Shown piece after piece: positions 13,841-24,100 of a stretch of DNA of 64,000 bases. The position numbers and the translations under genes are program-made. Source of the DNA: Osedax frankpressi (lineage: Eukaryota > Annelida > Polychaeta > Sabellida > Siboglinidae); assembly GCA_964035775.1 (NCBI GenBank), contig OZ038312.1, forward strand, positions 5,813,895 to 5,877,894, read 5' to 3'. Numbering within the stretch: the first letter of the stretch is position 1; each line of letters begins with the position of its first letter. The notes below the pieces were generated by a model. That model saw only the letters and a program-made list of their open reading frames with translations, did no database searches and was not told the DNA's origin.

Positions 13841-16714
13841 ATATGTATATTATATTTATATATATATTATATTTATATATATATTATATTTATATATATA
13901 TATTATAGTTCTATTATGTTTATATTTATATAAATTTTATAGTTATTAACATGATGTTACTATTACCTGAATAATAGAAAGCCAACAAATTAATTCCTCT
14001 TTCTCCTATTAATTTGACTTCAGGTTCACCCCTATGATATGTTAATGGAATTATACTTTTTCTAGTATATATAAATAAATTGCCAAAAATATTCTCAGTT
14101 CAGATGTTTTATAATCAGGAATACAGTTACTGGAGAAATTAATGAAACCTTCAAATTTTTCCTGAAAAACGTGCTGCGATCAAATGAATCATCTCTCATT
14201 AAATAAACTGAACTCTTTAAATAACATCAACTGAACTCTTTAAATAACATCAACTGAACTCTTTAAATAACATCAACTCAACTCTTTAAATAACATCAAC
14301 TGAACTCTTTAAATAACATCAACTGAACTCTTTAAATAACATCAACTGAACTCTTTAAATAACATCAACTCAACTCTTTAAATAACATCAACTGAACTCT
14401 TTAAATAACATCAACTGAACTCTTTAAATAACATCAACTGAACTCTTTAAATAACATCAACTGAACTTTTTAAATAACATCAACTGAACTCTTTAACTAA
14501 CATCAACTGAACTCTTTAAATAACATCAACTGAACTCTTTAAATAACATCAACTGAAATCTTTAAATAACATCAACTGAAATCTTTAAATAACATCAACT
14601 GAACTCTTTAAATAACATCAACTGAACTCTTTAAATAACATCAACTGAACTCTTTAAATAACATCAACTGAACTCTTTAAATAACATCAACTCAACTCTT
14701 TAAATAACATCAACTGAACTCTTTAAATAACATCAACTGAACTCTTTAAATAACATCAACTGAACTCTTTAAATAACATCAACTGAACTCTTTAAATAAC
14801 ATCAACTGAACTCTTTAAATAACATCAACTGAAATCTTTAAATAACATCAACTGAACTCTTTAAATAACATCAACTGAACTCTTTAAATAACATCAACTG
14901 AACTCTTTAAATAACATCAACTGAACTCTTTAAATAACATCAACTGAACTCTTTAAATAACATCAACTGAACTCTTTAAATAACATCAACTGAACTCTTT
15001 AAATAACATCAACTGAACTCTTTAAATAACATCAACTGAACTCTTTAAATAACATCAACTGAACTCTTTAAATAACATCAACTGAACTCTTTAAATAACA
15101 TCAACTGAACTCTTTAAATAACATCAACTGAACTCTTTAAATAACATCAACTGAACTCTTTAAATAACATCAACTGAACTCTTTAAATAACATCAACTGA
15201 ACTCTTTAAATAACATCAACTGAACTCTTTAAATAACATCAACTGAACTCTTTAAATAACATCAACTGAACTCTTTAAATAACATCAACTGAACTCTTTA
15301 AATAACATCAACTGAACTCTTTAAATAACATCAACTGAACTCTTTAAATAACATCAACTGAACTCTTTAAATAACATCAACTGAACTCTTTAAATAACAT
15401 CAACTGAACTCTTTAAATAACATCAACTGAACTCTTTAAATAACATCAACTGAACTCTTTAAATAACATCAACTGAACTCTTTAACTAACATCAACTGAA
15501 CTCTTTAAATAACATCAACTCAACTCTTTAAATAACATCAACTCAACTCTTTAAATAACATCAACTCAACTCTTTAAATAACATCAACTCAACTCTTTAA
15601 ATAACATCAACTCAACTCTTTAAATAACATCAACTCAACTCTTTAAATAACATCAACTGAACTCTTTAAATAACATCAACTGAACTCTTTAAATAACATC
15701 AACTGAACTCTTTAAATAACATCAACTGAATTCTTTAAATAACATCAACTGAACTCTTTAAATAACATCAACTGAACTCTTTAAATAACATCAACTGAAC
15801 TCTTTAAATAACATCAACTGAACTCTTTAAATAACATCAACTGAACTCTTTAAATAACATCAACTGAACTCTTTAAATAACATCAACTCAACTCTTTAAA
15901 TAACATCAACTCAACTCTTTAAATAACATCAACTGAACTCTTTAAATAACATCAACTGAACTCTTTAAATAACATCAACTCAACTCTTTAAATAACATCA
16001 ACTGAACTCTTTAAATAACATCAACTGAACTCTTTAAATAACATCAACTGAACTCTTTAAATAACATCAACTGAACTCTTTAAATAACATCAACTCAACT
16101 CTTTAAATAACATCAACTGAACTCTTTAAATAACATCAACTCAACTCTTTAAATAACATCAACTGAACTCTTTAAATAACATCAACTGAACTCTTTAAAT
16201 AACATCAACTGAACTCTTTAAATAACATCAACTGAACTCTTTAAATAACATCAACTGAACTCTTTAAATAACATCAACTGAACTCTTTAAATAACATCAA
16301 CTGAACTCTTTAAATAACATCAACTGAATTCTTTAAATAATATCAACTGAACTCTTTAAATAACATCAACTGAACTCTTTAAATAACATCAACTGAACTC
16401 TTTAAATAACATCAACTGAATTCTTTAAATAATATCAACTGAACTCTTTAAATAACATCAACTGAACTCTTTAAATAACATCAACTGAACTCTTTAAATA
16501 ACATCAACTGAACTCTTTAAATAACATCAACTGAACTCTTTAAATAACATCAACTCAACTCTATCAATAACATCATCTTACCTTTTTCAGTAACATCAAC
16601 TTCAATGATGCCCACAACCTATTATATTATATGACAAACTCAAATGAATTGTCTTGCATAATACCATATTGATTCTACCTTCATTCAATAAACTATATCA
16701 AGAATGATATCCAG

Positions 16715-16763
<49 letters not shown>

Positions 16764-19700
16764 GAATGTTACAATGATCAATATGATTTTACTTAATTAA
16801 TAAATGAAATCATTATTAAATACTTTTGAAAAATAAATTAATTCTAACTTTTCGTAAATATAAAATTGTATATGTACAATATCATATATATTTATACATA
16901 TTTATATTTTAACTGTTACATACAAGCAAAATATCCTTAAATTTGGATAAAGAATTTATTATATTAACTAGGTAGAAAATATTCTTAATTTATAAATACT
17001 TTAAGCTATTATTAATTGCAATTCAATTAATTATGTTTTGGTTTGTAAACTTAACTCCACACTTATATAATCTAATATGTACAAGAACAAAATGCAACTG
17101 CAAGAATGTAGCCATCATGATAATAAATAAAATACAGATGAGGATGATTATATTATATTATAGAAAATTCCAAGAACATATTGGAAGTATATATGCAATA
17201 AGCTACACAGAGAACATTTATAAATAACTAGTGAATAAAAAATATAATTTATATATCTGAAAGAGAAATTGATTACTGAAAAGCATAAGGCTTACTCAGT
17301 AAGCCTTACTGCATTTCAGAAAACATGGCTGTTCATAATTGATTTTATAAACATTGAAGATCCATTTTATTATTAACAAAATTAGAATCTGAAATTTTGT
17401 GAAAAACAAAACACTGTTCTTAATTAATGAGAATTTTAAATACGAATTTTTAACAATCATAACTTATTTATTTATATTCATATATTTATCTAAAATGTTC
17501 TATTTTTATTTAATAATAATGATATAATGCAAAATGAAAATAAAATGAAATATAAATTAAACCAAAATAGTAAATATTATATTAAGCAGTTATAGTTTTT
17601 TTTAAATTAGTATAAAAATATTATTCAATTTTGTTTCATAAACTTCAACAATAAATAATAAGATATAAAATAATATTACGTTGTTGATGTGGCATGTAAT
17701 TGACATTATAGACATCTAGAAGATTTAGAAAGAATCTTACATGAGTATTATACAAAAACGCTGTCAAAATATGTTATGCTGATTGTTGATTTAAATTAAA
17801 TTTGTTCATATAAGGAGTTATAATTAAGATTTATTATTTATAAACATATTCTTATTTATAGACCTTAATATTATAAACATTTACAATATATAAACACTTA
17901 ATAAATAATATATTTGAATTTTTATCACAAATTATTATGGATGACAAATTAAAAAATTGTATAATAGATATGTATGTATTAATATGATATCAGATCTATT
18001 AGTTATAATTATATAATAAATAAATGTAATCATATAAGATATGTATGTATTAATATGATATCAGATCTATTAGTTATAATTATATAATAGATAAATATAA
18101 GGTATGTATTAATATGATATCAGATTTATTAGTTATAATTATATAATAAATGTAATCATATAATAGATTTTGAGAGAATGTATCTTACAGACATTATAGA
18201 TTATTATGATAATTAGGCTTATATTCCAATATAGTTATAGAACCACACCTGGTATAGGCAATTAAACATTACCTCAATCTCATTTGATCAATATTTCATA
18301 CTTCTCATATACAGTCAAGTAATAATTCAAGTAAAATGTAAGCCATTTGAAAAATATATGAATGCTTACATGAATTCCTTAAAATAAAAAGGTTAACAGT
18401 AGATGATTATTTGCGTGTATTAATATTATAAATATTAGCGATGTAGCTACAAATTAATAAATACTACATTTTCTATGGTTATATAAACCATACAAATAAA
18501 AATAAAAATGAATTTTTATCTCACTATTTTATGTTTTATTGATATATTAAAATCATATTAAATATAATAAAACTAAATTTAATTTCCTGTATAAATTGTA
18601 GTATTTTTTTTCAATAAAATATTATTTACTGAATTAATTATATAACTGTAAATATTAAACTATATAAATAACATAACTATAGTTTGCATAATGCAAATTT
18701 GATTATAGAATTAAAATAACTAAACTTATTATATAGACAGATTCCAAATATTTTAATATTACAAATTTATAAAATTTATAATCATGACTAATTCATCTTA
18801 TGAATATATTTATATAATTGAATAAATCAATGATTATTTATTTAGGTACCTAAGCACTGCACACATTGAAAAAATATGATAATTACATGGAATTGAATTC
18901 CATTTGAAAAAAAAATGAATTGCGCTGTGTTTAATGTTTACGTTGGCATAGAACATGTATAATTTACAAGTGTATAATTCTGTCATACTGAAGTTTCACC
19001 TTTCCACATGATACATTTTAAAATAAATTAATAATTATTTATTTTTAATTAATATAATCATAATATAAATTATATTTGTTTAATTTAATATAATTTAGAT
19101 AATAATTCAATAAACAATTAAGAATCTATTACTATTAAAATAGATTATATAAATATAATTAATCTTAATAGTATTGTAACATTTTTCGTATATAGAATAA
19201 TATCCAAATTATGATAAGCGATGTAGGTACATATATAATTGCAGTAACTGATGTGGATATCAAAACTAAAATTTAATTTAAAATAATTTAATAAACTATA
19301 ATTTTTAAAAGCAGCACTTTTCAATATATGAAATAAGTTAGAGCATGTTTAATTTTGAAATATTATTTTTATTTTAGTTTTTTAAGATACACTTTGTTTT
19401 ATTTGTAATAAAATACCCCTAATCAACTCTATATTATAATATGCTGCAATGGTATTATATCCCTAGTAGTAGACTTGAATTACAATTACAACCAGTGTAA
19501 TAGATACCTGTATTTCCACATACACTATACTCGACCTACATGATAGGATGAAATATACTCCGGCAGGTTTCAATGGTAATCAGATATGTTACATGATATG
19601 CGATATCACTAATTCGATGAGCAATAATCGCTACGAACAATATCATAGCGATATATTATGGAATGTAAATGAAATGCTTGGATCCAACATAAATAATCGA

Positions 19701-19988
19701 TATAATAATATAAATCAATAAACAACAAACCTTATATATTTTAGCAGATACAACATATCGAGAGAGGGTCAATGCAGTTGCGATAAAAATAGTTAGATAT
19801 AGTTCAGCGAGAGTTACGCTAGAAAAGTGATATATATTATCAATAAAATCATGCAAATGACTTGCGTTGGGAGATATAAGATTATACTGTTTTACTGCTG
19901 TAGAATATATATCCAGGGTGCATTGGTAATACGAAGGCAATGTATGCATGTTATCCGAGTCTATTTCAACTAAAGTTGAAATAAACAA
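263..19988 (-). CDS. CERS1: Ceramide synthase 1-like gene, 5' three exons (partial)
   Basis: Ceramide synthases N-acylate sphingoid bases with fatty acyl-CoA in the ER membrane. Three minus-strand exons are seen (19731-19988, 4825-4987, 263-513) with intron phases 0 and 1 that match at both joins, giving 224 residues. Exon 1 carries the CERS1-type N-terminus (LPSYY near residue 17) and a membrane segment near residues 58-80. Exon 2 has the family motif KFPESAWK. Exon 3 is the Lag1/TLC core with HSIYGTVYMDKWRKDSV, the adjacent histidines of FHH, and HDCSDVLLEMTK. There is no Hox-like insert between the first membrane segment and the TLC domain, which favours CERS1 over CERS2-6. From memory human CERS1 has about 350 residues, so about 125 C-terminal residues should lie left of base 1. 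Introns are 14.7 kb and 4.3 kb, filled with satellites. The next gene, SLC25A42, is head-to-head. Confidence 0.93.
528..815. repeat. Two copies of a ~134-bp G-rich unit
   Basis: A segment starting gcgtgattaggggagagtgg at 528 recurs at 662 with nearly the same sequence. Each copy has a GTGAGT-rich half and a GGGGAGAGG-rich half, and a third copy starts near 796. It lies in CERS1 intron 2, close to exon 3. Confidence 0.85.
816..1845. other. AT-rich intron sequence, no gene seen
   Basis: CERS1 intron 2. I find no open frame with homology, no RNA gene and no clear repeat here. Confidence 0.6.
1846..1917. repeat. 18-bp tandem repeat, about 4 copies
   Basis: The unit aatagactataacaattg (18-19 bp, with one a/t variant) is repeated about four times in CERS1 intron 2. 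Confidence 0.8.
2041..2428. repeat. 12-bp minisatellite with two alternating variants
   Basis: Units caacaaattaat and caacaaagttat are mixed in irregular order, about 32 copies. Because 12 is a multiple of 3, the minus strand reads as an open frame of NLLI/TLLI repeats, which is a repeat artefact and not a protein. Confidence 0.95.
2640..3135. repeat. Higher-order repeat of 82-90 bp built on GTGA/GTGT
   Basis: A block containing gcatatgtgtatgtaaatg, then a TTGGTACTTGTGTGTG-like part and a run of GTGA units, is repeated about five times (near 2677, 2761, 2851, 2941, 3025). Minus-strand open frames of His/Thr/Ser-rich sequence over it are repeat translations. Confidence 0.9.
3225..3670 (-). 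mobile_element. 3' end of a degraded LINE (ORF2 C-terminus and 3' UTR)
   Basis: Minus-strand translation of about 3370-3515 gives KLRKIQKRFSWLAQRCWNKL followed by HLDLQNIKRSFVAF and TKPYLL. This is the form of the last residues of CR1/Jockey-group LINE ORF2 proteins (aromatic-WN-L-L-L..-SF..F...L). An AATAAA lies downstream on the minus strand near 3267. An in-frame stop upstream of the motif shows decay. Family assignment rests on pattern alone. Confidence 0.5.
3671..4467. other. Unassigned intron sequence, possibly retroelement-derived
   Basis: This stretch has a more balanced base composition than the AT-rich intron around it, and both strands have short open frames (3707-3961 plus, 3722-3970 minus) that I cannot assign. 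It runs into an (ATT)n tract, as the 3' ends of some invertebrate LINEs do, so an old retroelement fragment is possible but unproven. Confidence 0.3.
4468..4523. repeat. (ATT)n/(ATC)n microsatellite
   Basis: A run of att units with scattered atc variants. It could be the 3' tail of a retroelement or a simple microsatellite. Confidence 0.9.
4561..4800. repeat. (CACT)n/(CA)n microsatellite
   Basis: About 240 bp of cact/cacaca units ending in a short (CG)(CA) part. It lies just downstream of CERS1 exon 2 in the direction of transcription. Confidence 0.95.
4825..4987 (-). CDS. CERS1: CERS1 exon 2: FPESAWK segment
   Basis: The acceptor is cattaatag before CCCCTGG and the donor is GAGAG|GTAATG. 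Phase is 0 in and 1 out. It encodes PLGRHLGLTLENQSKFPESA, then a membrane segment and SDRHDYFTNAHLMWR. Human CERS1 has a comparable RPLAKRCCLQ...KMPESAWK stretch at this place. Confidence 0.85.
5100..5816. repeat. 13-bp minisatellite containing TTAGG doublets
   Basis: The unit gttaggttaggta (13 bp) is repeated about 54 times, with a more diverged right-hand third. It sits in CERS1 intron 1. Each unit holds two TTAGG words, but the array is not a telomere repeat because the period is 13. Confidence 0.95.
5817..7002. other. AT-rich intron sequence with a small duplication
   Basis: No gene seen. A block agtgagacagttttagaaga is duplicated about 40 bp apart (near 6583 and 6623). A tract of tattactac units near 6390-6465 follows AATAAA and cccggatt, and could be the 3' tail of an old retroelement. 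Confidence 0.45.
7003..7055. repeat. (AT)n microsatellite
   Basis: About 26 uninterrupted at units. Confidence 0.97.
7056..8716. other. Intron sequence without a recognised gene
   Basis: Bases 7080-7400 are less AT-rich than their surroundings and unassigned. Bases 7500-8150 are very AT-rich. A cacaacacaa-type tract lies at about 8268-8335. I could not support any exon. Confidence 0.4.
8717..10296. repeat. 14-bp minisatellite, about 113 nearly identical copies
   Basis: The unit agagttagttgtaa is repeated across 1.58 kb with only a handful of substitutions seen (an aaacag variant near 8897, 8983 and 10270, and one aaatag near 9375). This uniformity suggests recent expansion or steady homogenisation. 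It is in CERS1 intron 1. Confidence 0.97.
10297..10683. repeat. Second 14-bp minisatellite abutting the first
   Basis: Units of form ggggttgttgtaat or ggggttgttgttat, also 14 bp, about 28 copies, begin exactly where the previous array stops. Both units share gttgtaa in the same register. The plus-strand open frame over it (10424-10744) is a repeat translation. Confidence 0.93.
10684..11700. other. Intron sequence with a (TG)n tract, no gene seen
   Basis: A (TG)n-rich tract lies at about 10971-11092. The rest is unassigned. Confidence 0.5.
11701..13134. repeat. (GTGGT)n pentanucleotide satellite, 1.4 kb
   Basis: About 285 copies of gtggt with variants gaggt, gatgt, gtagt and gttgt. The plus strand is G-rich with regularly spaced GG pairs and nearly free of C. 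Plus-strand Cys/Trp/Val frames (12241-12429, 12701-12904) are repeat translations. Confidence 0.96.
13135..14205. other. AT-rich intron sequence with an (AT)n tract
   Basis: No gene seen. An alternating AT tract lies at about 13780-13910, and its short open frame of Ile/Tyr is a repeat translation. Confidence 0.5.
14206..16575. repeat. 23-bp minisatellite, about 103 copies
   Basis: The unit ctctttaaataacatcaact plus gaa (23 bp) is repeated for 2.37 kb. A single g/c variant (aactgaac versus aactcaac) recurs in clusters, which suggests block-wise duplication of neighbouring units. Confidence 0.97.
17276..17319. repeat. 44-bp near-perfect inverted repeat
   Basis: Two arms of about 21 bases (ctgaaaagcataaggcttac and its near complement) pair around a 1-base centre. 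The inner 10 bp pair exactly and the outer part has a few mismatches and one extra base. Confidence 0.85.
17965..18150. repeat. Three tandem copies of a 66-72-bp AT-rich unit
   Basis: Each copy contains tattaatatgatatcagatc, or a one-base variant of it, followed by tattagttataattatataa. Confidence 0.85.
19731..19988 (-). CDS. CERS1: CERS1 exon 1: start codon and first membrane segment
   Basis: It runs from ATG at 19988 to donor ATAAG|GTTTGT, 86 codons, phase 0. A second Met at residue 14 (MHTLPSYY) is another possible start. Human CERS1 has about 15 residues before its MPSY, so the first ATG fits better. Residues 58-80 are hydrophobic (LAELYLTIFIATALTL). Confidence 0.88.
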
Positions 19989-21002
19989 ACTAAACTAAAG
20001 AAAATACACTTTCTAATAATTTTAAAATAAAAAGCTGAAATTATATAGATTATTGAATTATCAATGAAAATAGAAATACAAATCCTATCCAATATAGTGA
20101 TGTATATTTTCTATTTGGAATATCAGTTTTTAGATACGAAAGACAATTTTAATATTCATTATAAATGTACTTATTTTTTTTAATTATCTCATGTATTATT
20201 CACTATTCATAATAACAATTTATATTATTAATTTTATTAATTTTTAATAATAATATCTCAAAAGATTATACAAAATTTGAATTTAAAAATATAGGTGGAG
20301 ATCAAGTACGTGATTATTTATTTATAAATTTATATATAAATGATTGGAGGTTAAATTGAGAAAATATTTTTAAGTATTTCACTTATAATCTTATGCTTTA
20401 TTAATTATATATTTTAACCCGTTAAACAAGATACTTATACATAAGTATATACCGTATAGCAATGGTTTTAATTTGATTACAAATACTATTAAACAACTTT
20501 ATATTAGTGTTTGAATATAATTTGTGCAAATAATTGCTTGCAATTCATATTAGATTACATAATATTTATTGAGCTCTAGATTTTAAATTTTGAATACGAT
20601 ACCAGCATACACCAGTAGTAGTTTTAATCAGCAAATGGAATGGTATGAAAATCAAATTGTATCAATTTAATGGTTTGTAATAATATTACAAATATAATTA
20701 TTTAAATAATGTTTAATATTAAAAATTGCACACACATAATGTAACTATATATAACTATATATAGTAATGTTTATATATATTTTTTACTAATACAAGTATG
20801 CATTATTAATAATAAATAGTATTCATTTAGATAGTCAATATGATCATTATTTAGAATTTACTATGATATGTAAAATGCTACATATATTAAATTCTCTATT
20901 TATAACTATTTGTACTGTTTTTAAAAAGAATTGTATACATAATGTAATGGTATTATATTATGATTCATGAATTGTTTCCATAGATAATTCGATGAATATA
21001 CT
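19989..21002. promoter_or_regulatory. Probable shared promoter region of CERS1 and SLC25A42
   Basis: The two start codons face away from each other across 1.01 kb. The DNA between is AT-rich and holds no supported exon. I cannot place a TATA box or a CpG-rich core with confidence, so the promoter role is inferred from gene orientation only. Confidence 0.45.
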
Positions 21003-21137
21003 ATGGGGAATGCTGATGAAGGGAAAAAAGACATATTTTCGTTTTTCCCAAATAATGGACAGAGGAATAGCAAAATCATCCCTGTAGTTATCGAGGACGT
21101 TATATATCCAACCAATATTGAAGTACTAAATGAAAAG
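21003..21137 (+). CDS. SLC25A42: SLC25A42 exon 1: N-terminus
   Basis: Starts [12 protein letters not shown], 45 codons, donor AAAAG|GTTACA, phase 0. The start resembles human MGNGVKEG. The remaining sequence before the first carrier repeat is not conserved, so this exon rests on the MGN start, phase and position. Confidence 0.75.
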
Positions 21138-24100
21138 GTTACAACACATGGAAAAGTTTCACAGACAAGTATATTGTGATGTCATTTTTCTCTCTTACAT
21201 AATGACGCTTATTGAAATCATTACTAAAAGGTTACGCTAAATCCCATTACCGACTTGCTCTATAAGTAGTGTTTGAAATTCTATTACAGTATATAGAGTG
21301 GCGCGCATGCACTATGCAGTTTATTTATTTTCTAGCCCACCTGCGCCCCCTACATTTCAGATTCCGCGACACAATAAGATCATTACATCGCTGTGCGCCG
21401 GAGCCATTGCTGGGGCAACAGCCAAGTCTGTTATTGCTCCACTCGATCGTACAAAGATCACCTTTCAAAGTTGATATGCCTGGAGATTACTAACTTTTAA
21501 ACTATTTGTTATATAATATCTCTTCTTTTCTCTCCCCTCTTCCTTTTTCTCCCTCCTTCCTTTCTCTTCCCTCTTCCTTTCTCTCCCCTCTTCCTCTCTC
21601 TCCCCTCTTCCTTTATATCCCCTCTTCCTTTCTCTCCCCTCTTCCTCCATCTCCCCTCTTCCTTTCTCTCCCCTCTTCCTCCATCTCCCATCTTCCTTTT
21701 TCTCCCCTCTTCCTTTCTCTCCCCTCTTCATTTCTCTCCCCTCTTCCTCTCTCTCCCCTCTTCCTTTATCTCCCCTCTTCCTTTCTCTCCCCTCTTCCTC
21801 CATCTCCCCTCTTCCTTTCTCTCCCCTCTTCCTCCATCTCCCCTCTTCCTTTCTCTCCCCTCTTCCTACATCTCCCCTCTTCCTTTCTCTCCCCTCTTCC
21901 TTTATCTCCCCTCTTCATTTATCTCCCCTCTTCATTTCTCTCCCCTCTTCCTTTCTTTCCCCTCTTCTTTTCTCTCCCCTCTTCCTTTTTCTCCCTCCTT
22001 CCTTTCTCTCCCCTCTTCCTTTCTCTCCCCTCTTCCTCTCTCTCCCTCTTCCTTTATCTCCCCTCTTCCTTTCTCTCCCCTCTTCCTACATCTCCCCTCT
22101 TCCTTTCTCTCCCCTCTTCCTCCATCTCCCCTCTTCCTTTCTCTACCCTCTTCCTTTCTCTCCCCTCTTCCTCTCTCTCCCCTCTTCCTCTCTCTCCCCT
22201 CTTCCTTTCTCTCCCCTCTTCCTTTTCTCCCTCCTTCCTTTCTCTCCCCTCTTCCTTTCACTCCCCTCTTCCTTTCTCTCCCCTCTTCCTTTCTCTCCCC
22301 TCTTCTTTTCTCTCCCCTCTTCCTTTCTCTTCCCTCTTCATTTTCTCTTCCCTCTTCCTTTATCTACCCTCTTCTATTATCTCCCCTCTTCCTTTCTCTC
22401 CCCACTTCCTTTTCTCTCCCCTCTTCCTTTCTCTCCCCTCTTCCTTTCTCTCCCCTCTTCCTTTCTCTCCCCTCTTCCTTTCTCTCCCCTCTTCATTTCT
22501 CTCCCCTCTTCCTCTCTCTCCCCTCTTCCTTTATCTCCCCTCTTCCTTTCTCTCCCCTCTTCCTCCATCTCCCCTTTTCCTTTTTCTCCCCTCTTCATCT
22601 ATCTCCCCTCTTCCTTTCTCTCCCCTCTTCCTTTCTCTCCCCTCTTCCTTTCTCTCCCCTCTTCCTCTCTCTCCCCTCTTCCTCTCTCTCCCCTCTTCCT
22701 TTTCTCCCTCCTTCCTTTCTCTCCCCTCTTCCTTTCCCTCCCCTCTTCCTTTATCTCCCCTCTTCCTTTCTCTCCCCTCTTCTTTTCTCTCCCCTCTTCC
22801 TTTCTCTCCCCTCTTCCTTTCCCTCCCCTCTTCTTTTCCCTCCCCTCTTCCTTTCTATCCCCTATTCCTTTTCTCCCTCCTTCCTTTCTCTCCCCTCTTC
22901 CTTTCTCTCCCCTCTTCCTTTCTCTCCCCTCTTCCTTTCTCTCCCCTCTTCCTTTCTCTCCCTCCTTCCTTTCTCTCCCTCCTTCCTTTCTCTCCCTCCT
23001 TCCTTTCTCTCCCTCCTTCCTTTCTCTCCCCTCTTCCTTTCTCTCCCCTCTTCTTTTCTCTCCCCTCTTCCTCTCTCTCCCCTCTTCCTTTCTCTCCCCT
23101 CTTCCTTTCTCTCCCCTCTCTTCCTTTCTCTCCCTCCTTCATTTCTCTCCCTCCTTCCTTTCTCTCCCCTCTTCCTCTCTCTCCCCTCTTCCTTTCTCTC
23201 CCCTCTTCATTTTTCTCCCTCCTTCCTTTCTCTCCCCTCTTCCTTTCTCTCCCCTCTTCCTCTCTCTCCCTCTTCCTTTATCTCCCCTCTTCCTTTCTCT
23301 CCCCTCTTCCTTTCTCTCCCCTCTTCCTACATCTCCCCTCTTCCTTTCTCTCCCCTCTTCCTTTATCTCCCTCTTCCTTTCTCTCCCCTCTTCCTCTCTC
23401 TCCCCTCTTCCTTTCTCTCCCCTCTTCCTTTCTCTCCCCTCTTCCTTTCTCTCCCCTCTCTTCCTTTCTCTCCCTCCTTCCTTTCTCTCCCTCCTTCCTT
23501 CTCTCCCCTCTTCCTCTCTCTCCCTCTTCCTTTCTCTCCCCTCTTCCTTTTTCTCCCTCCTTCCTTTCTCTCCCTCCTTCCTTTCTCTCCCCTCTTCCTT
23601 TCTCTCCCCTCTTCCTCTCTCTCCCTCTTCCTTTATCTCCCCTCTTCCTTTCTCTCCCCTCTTCCTACATCTCCCCTCTTCCTTTCTCTCCCCTCTTCCT
23701 CCATCTCCCCTCTTCCTTTCTCTCCCCTCTTCTTTTCTCTCCCCTCTTCCTTTCTCTTCCCTCTTCATTTTCTCTCCCCTCTTCCTTTATCTCCCCTCTT
23801 CTATTCTCTCCCCACTTCCTTTCTCTCCCCTCTTCCTTTCTCTCCCCTCTTCATTTCTCTCCCCTCTTCATTTCTCTCCCATCTTCCTCTCTCTCCCCTC
23901 TTCCTTTATCTCCCTTCTTCCTTTCTCTCCCCTCTTCCTCCATCTCCCCTCTTCCTTTCTCTCCCCTCTTCATCCATCTCCCCTCTTCCTTTCTCTCCCC
24001 TCTTCCTTTCTCTCCCCTCTTCCTTTCTCTCCCCTCTTCCCCTCTCTCCCCTCTTCCTCTCTCTCCCCTCTTCCTTTCTCTCCCCTCTTCCTTTTCTCCC

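Larger units (their letters stand above)
16576..19730. other. AT-rich start of CERS1 intron 1, no exon seen
   Basis: An (AT)n run lies at about 16714-16758. There is a 44-bp inverted repeat at 17276-17319 and a three-copy repeat at 17965-18150. No other supported feature. Confidence 0.5.

Noticed and set aside
8717-16575. CRISPR-like regular repeats
   Set aside because: The repeats are head-to-tail without spacers, in an animal genome. They are satellites.
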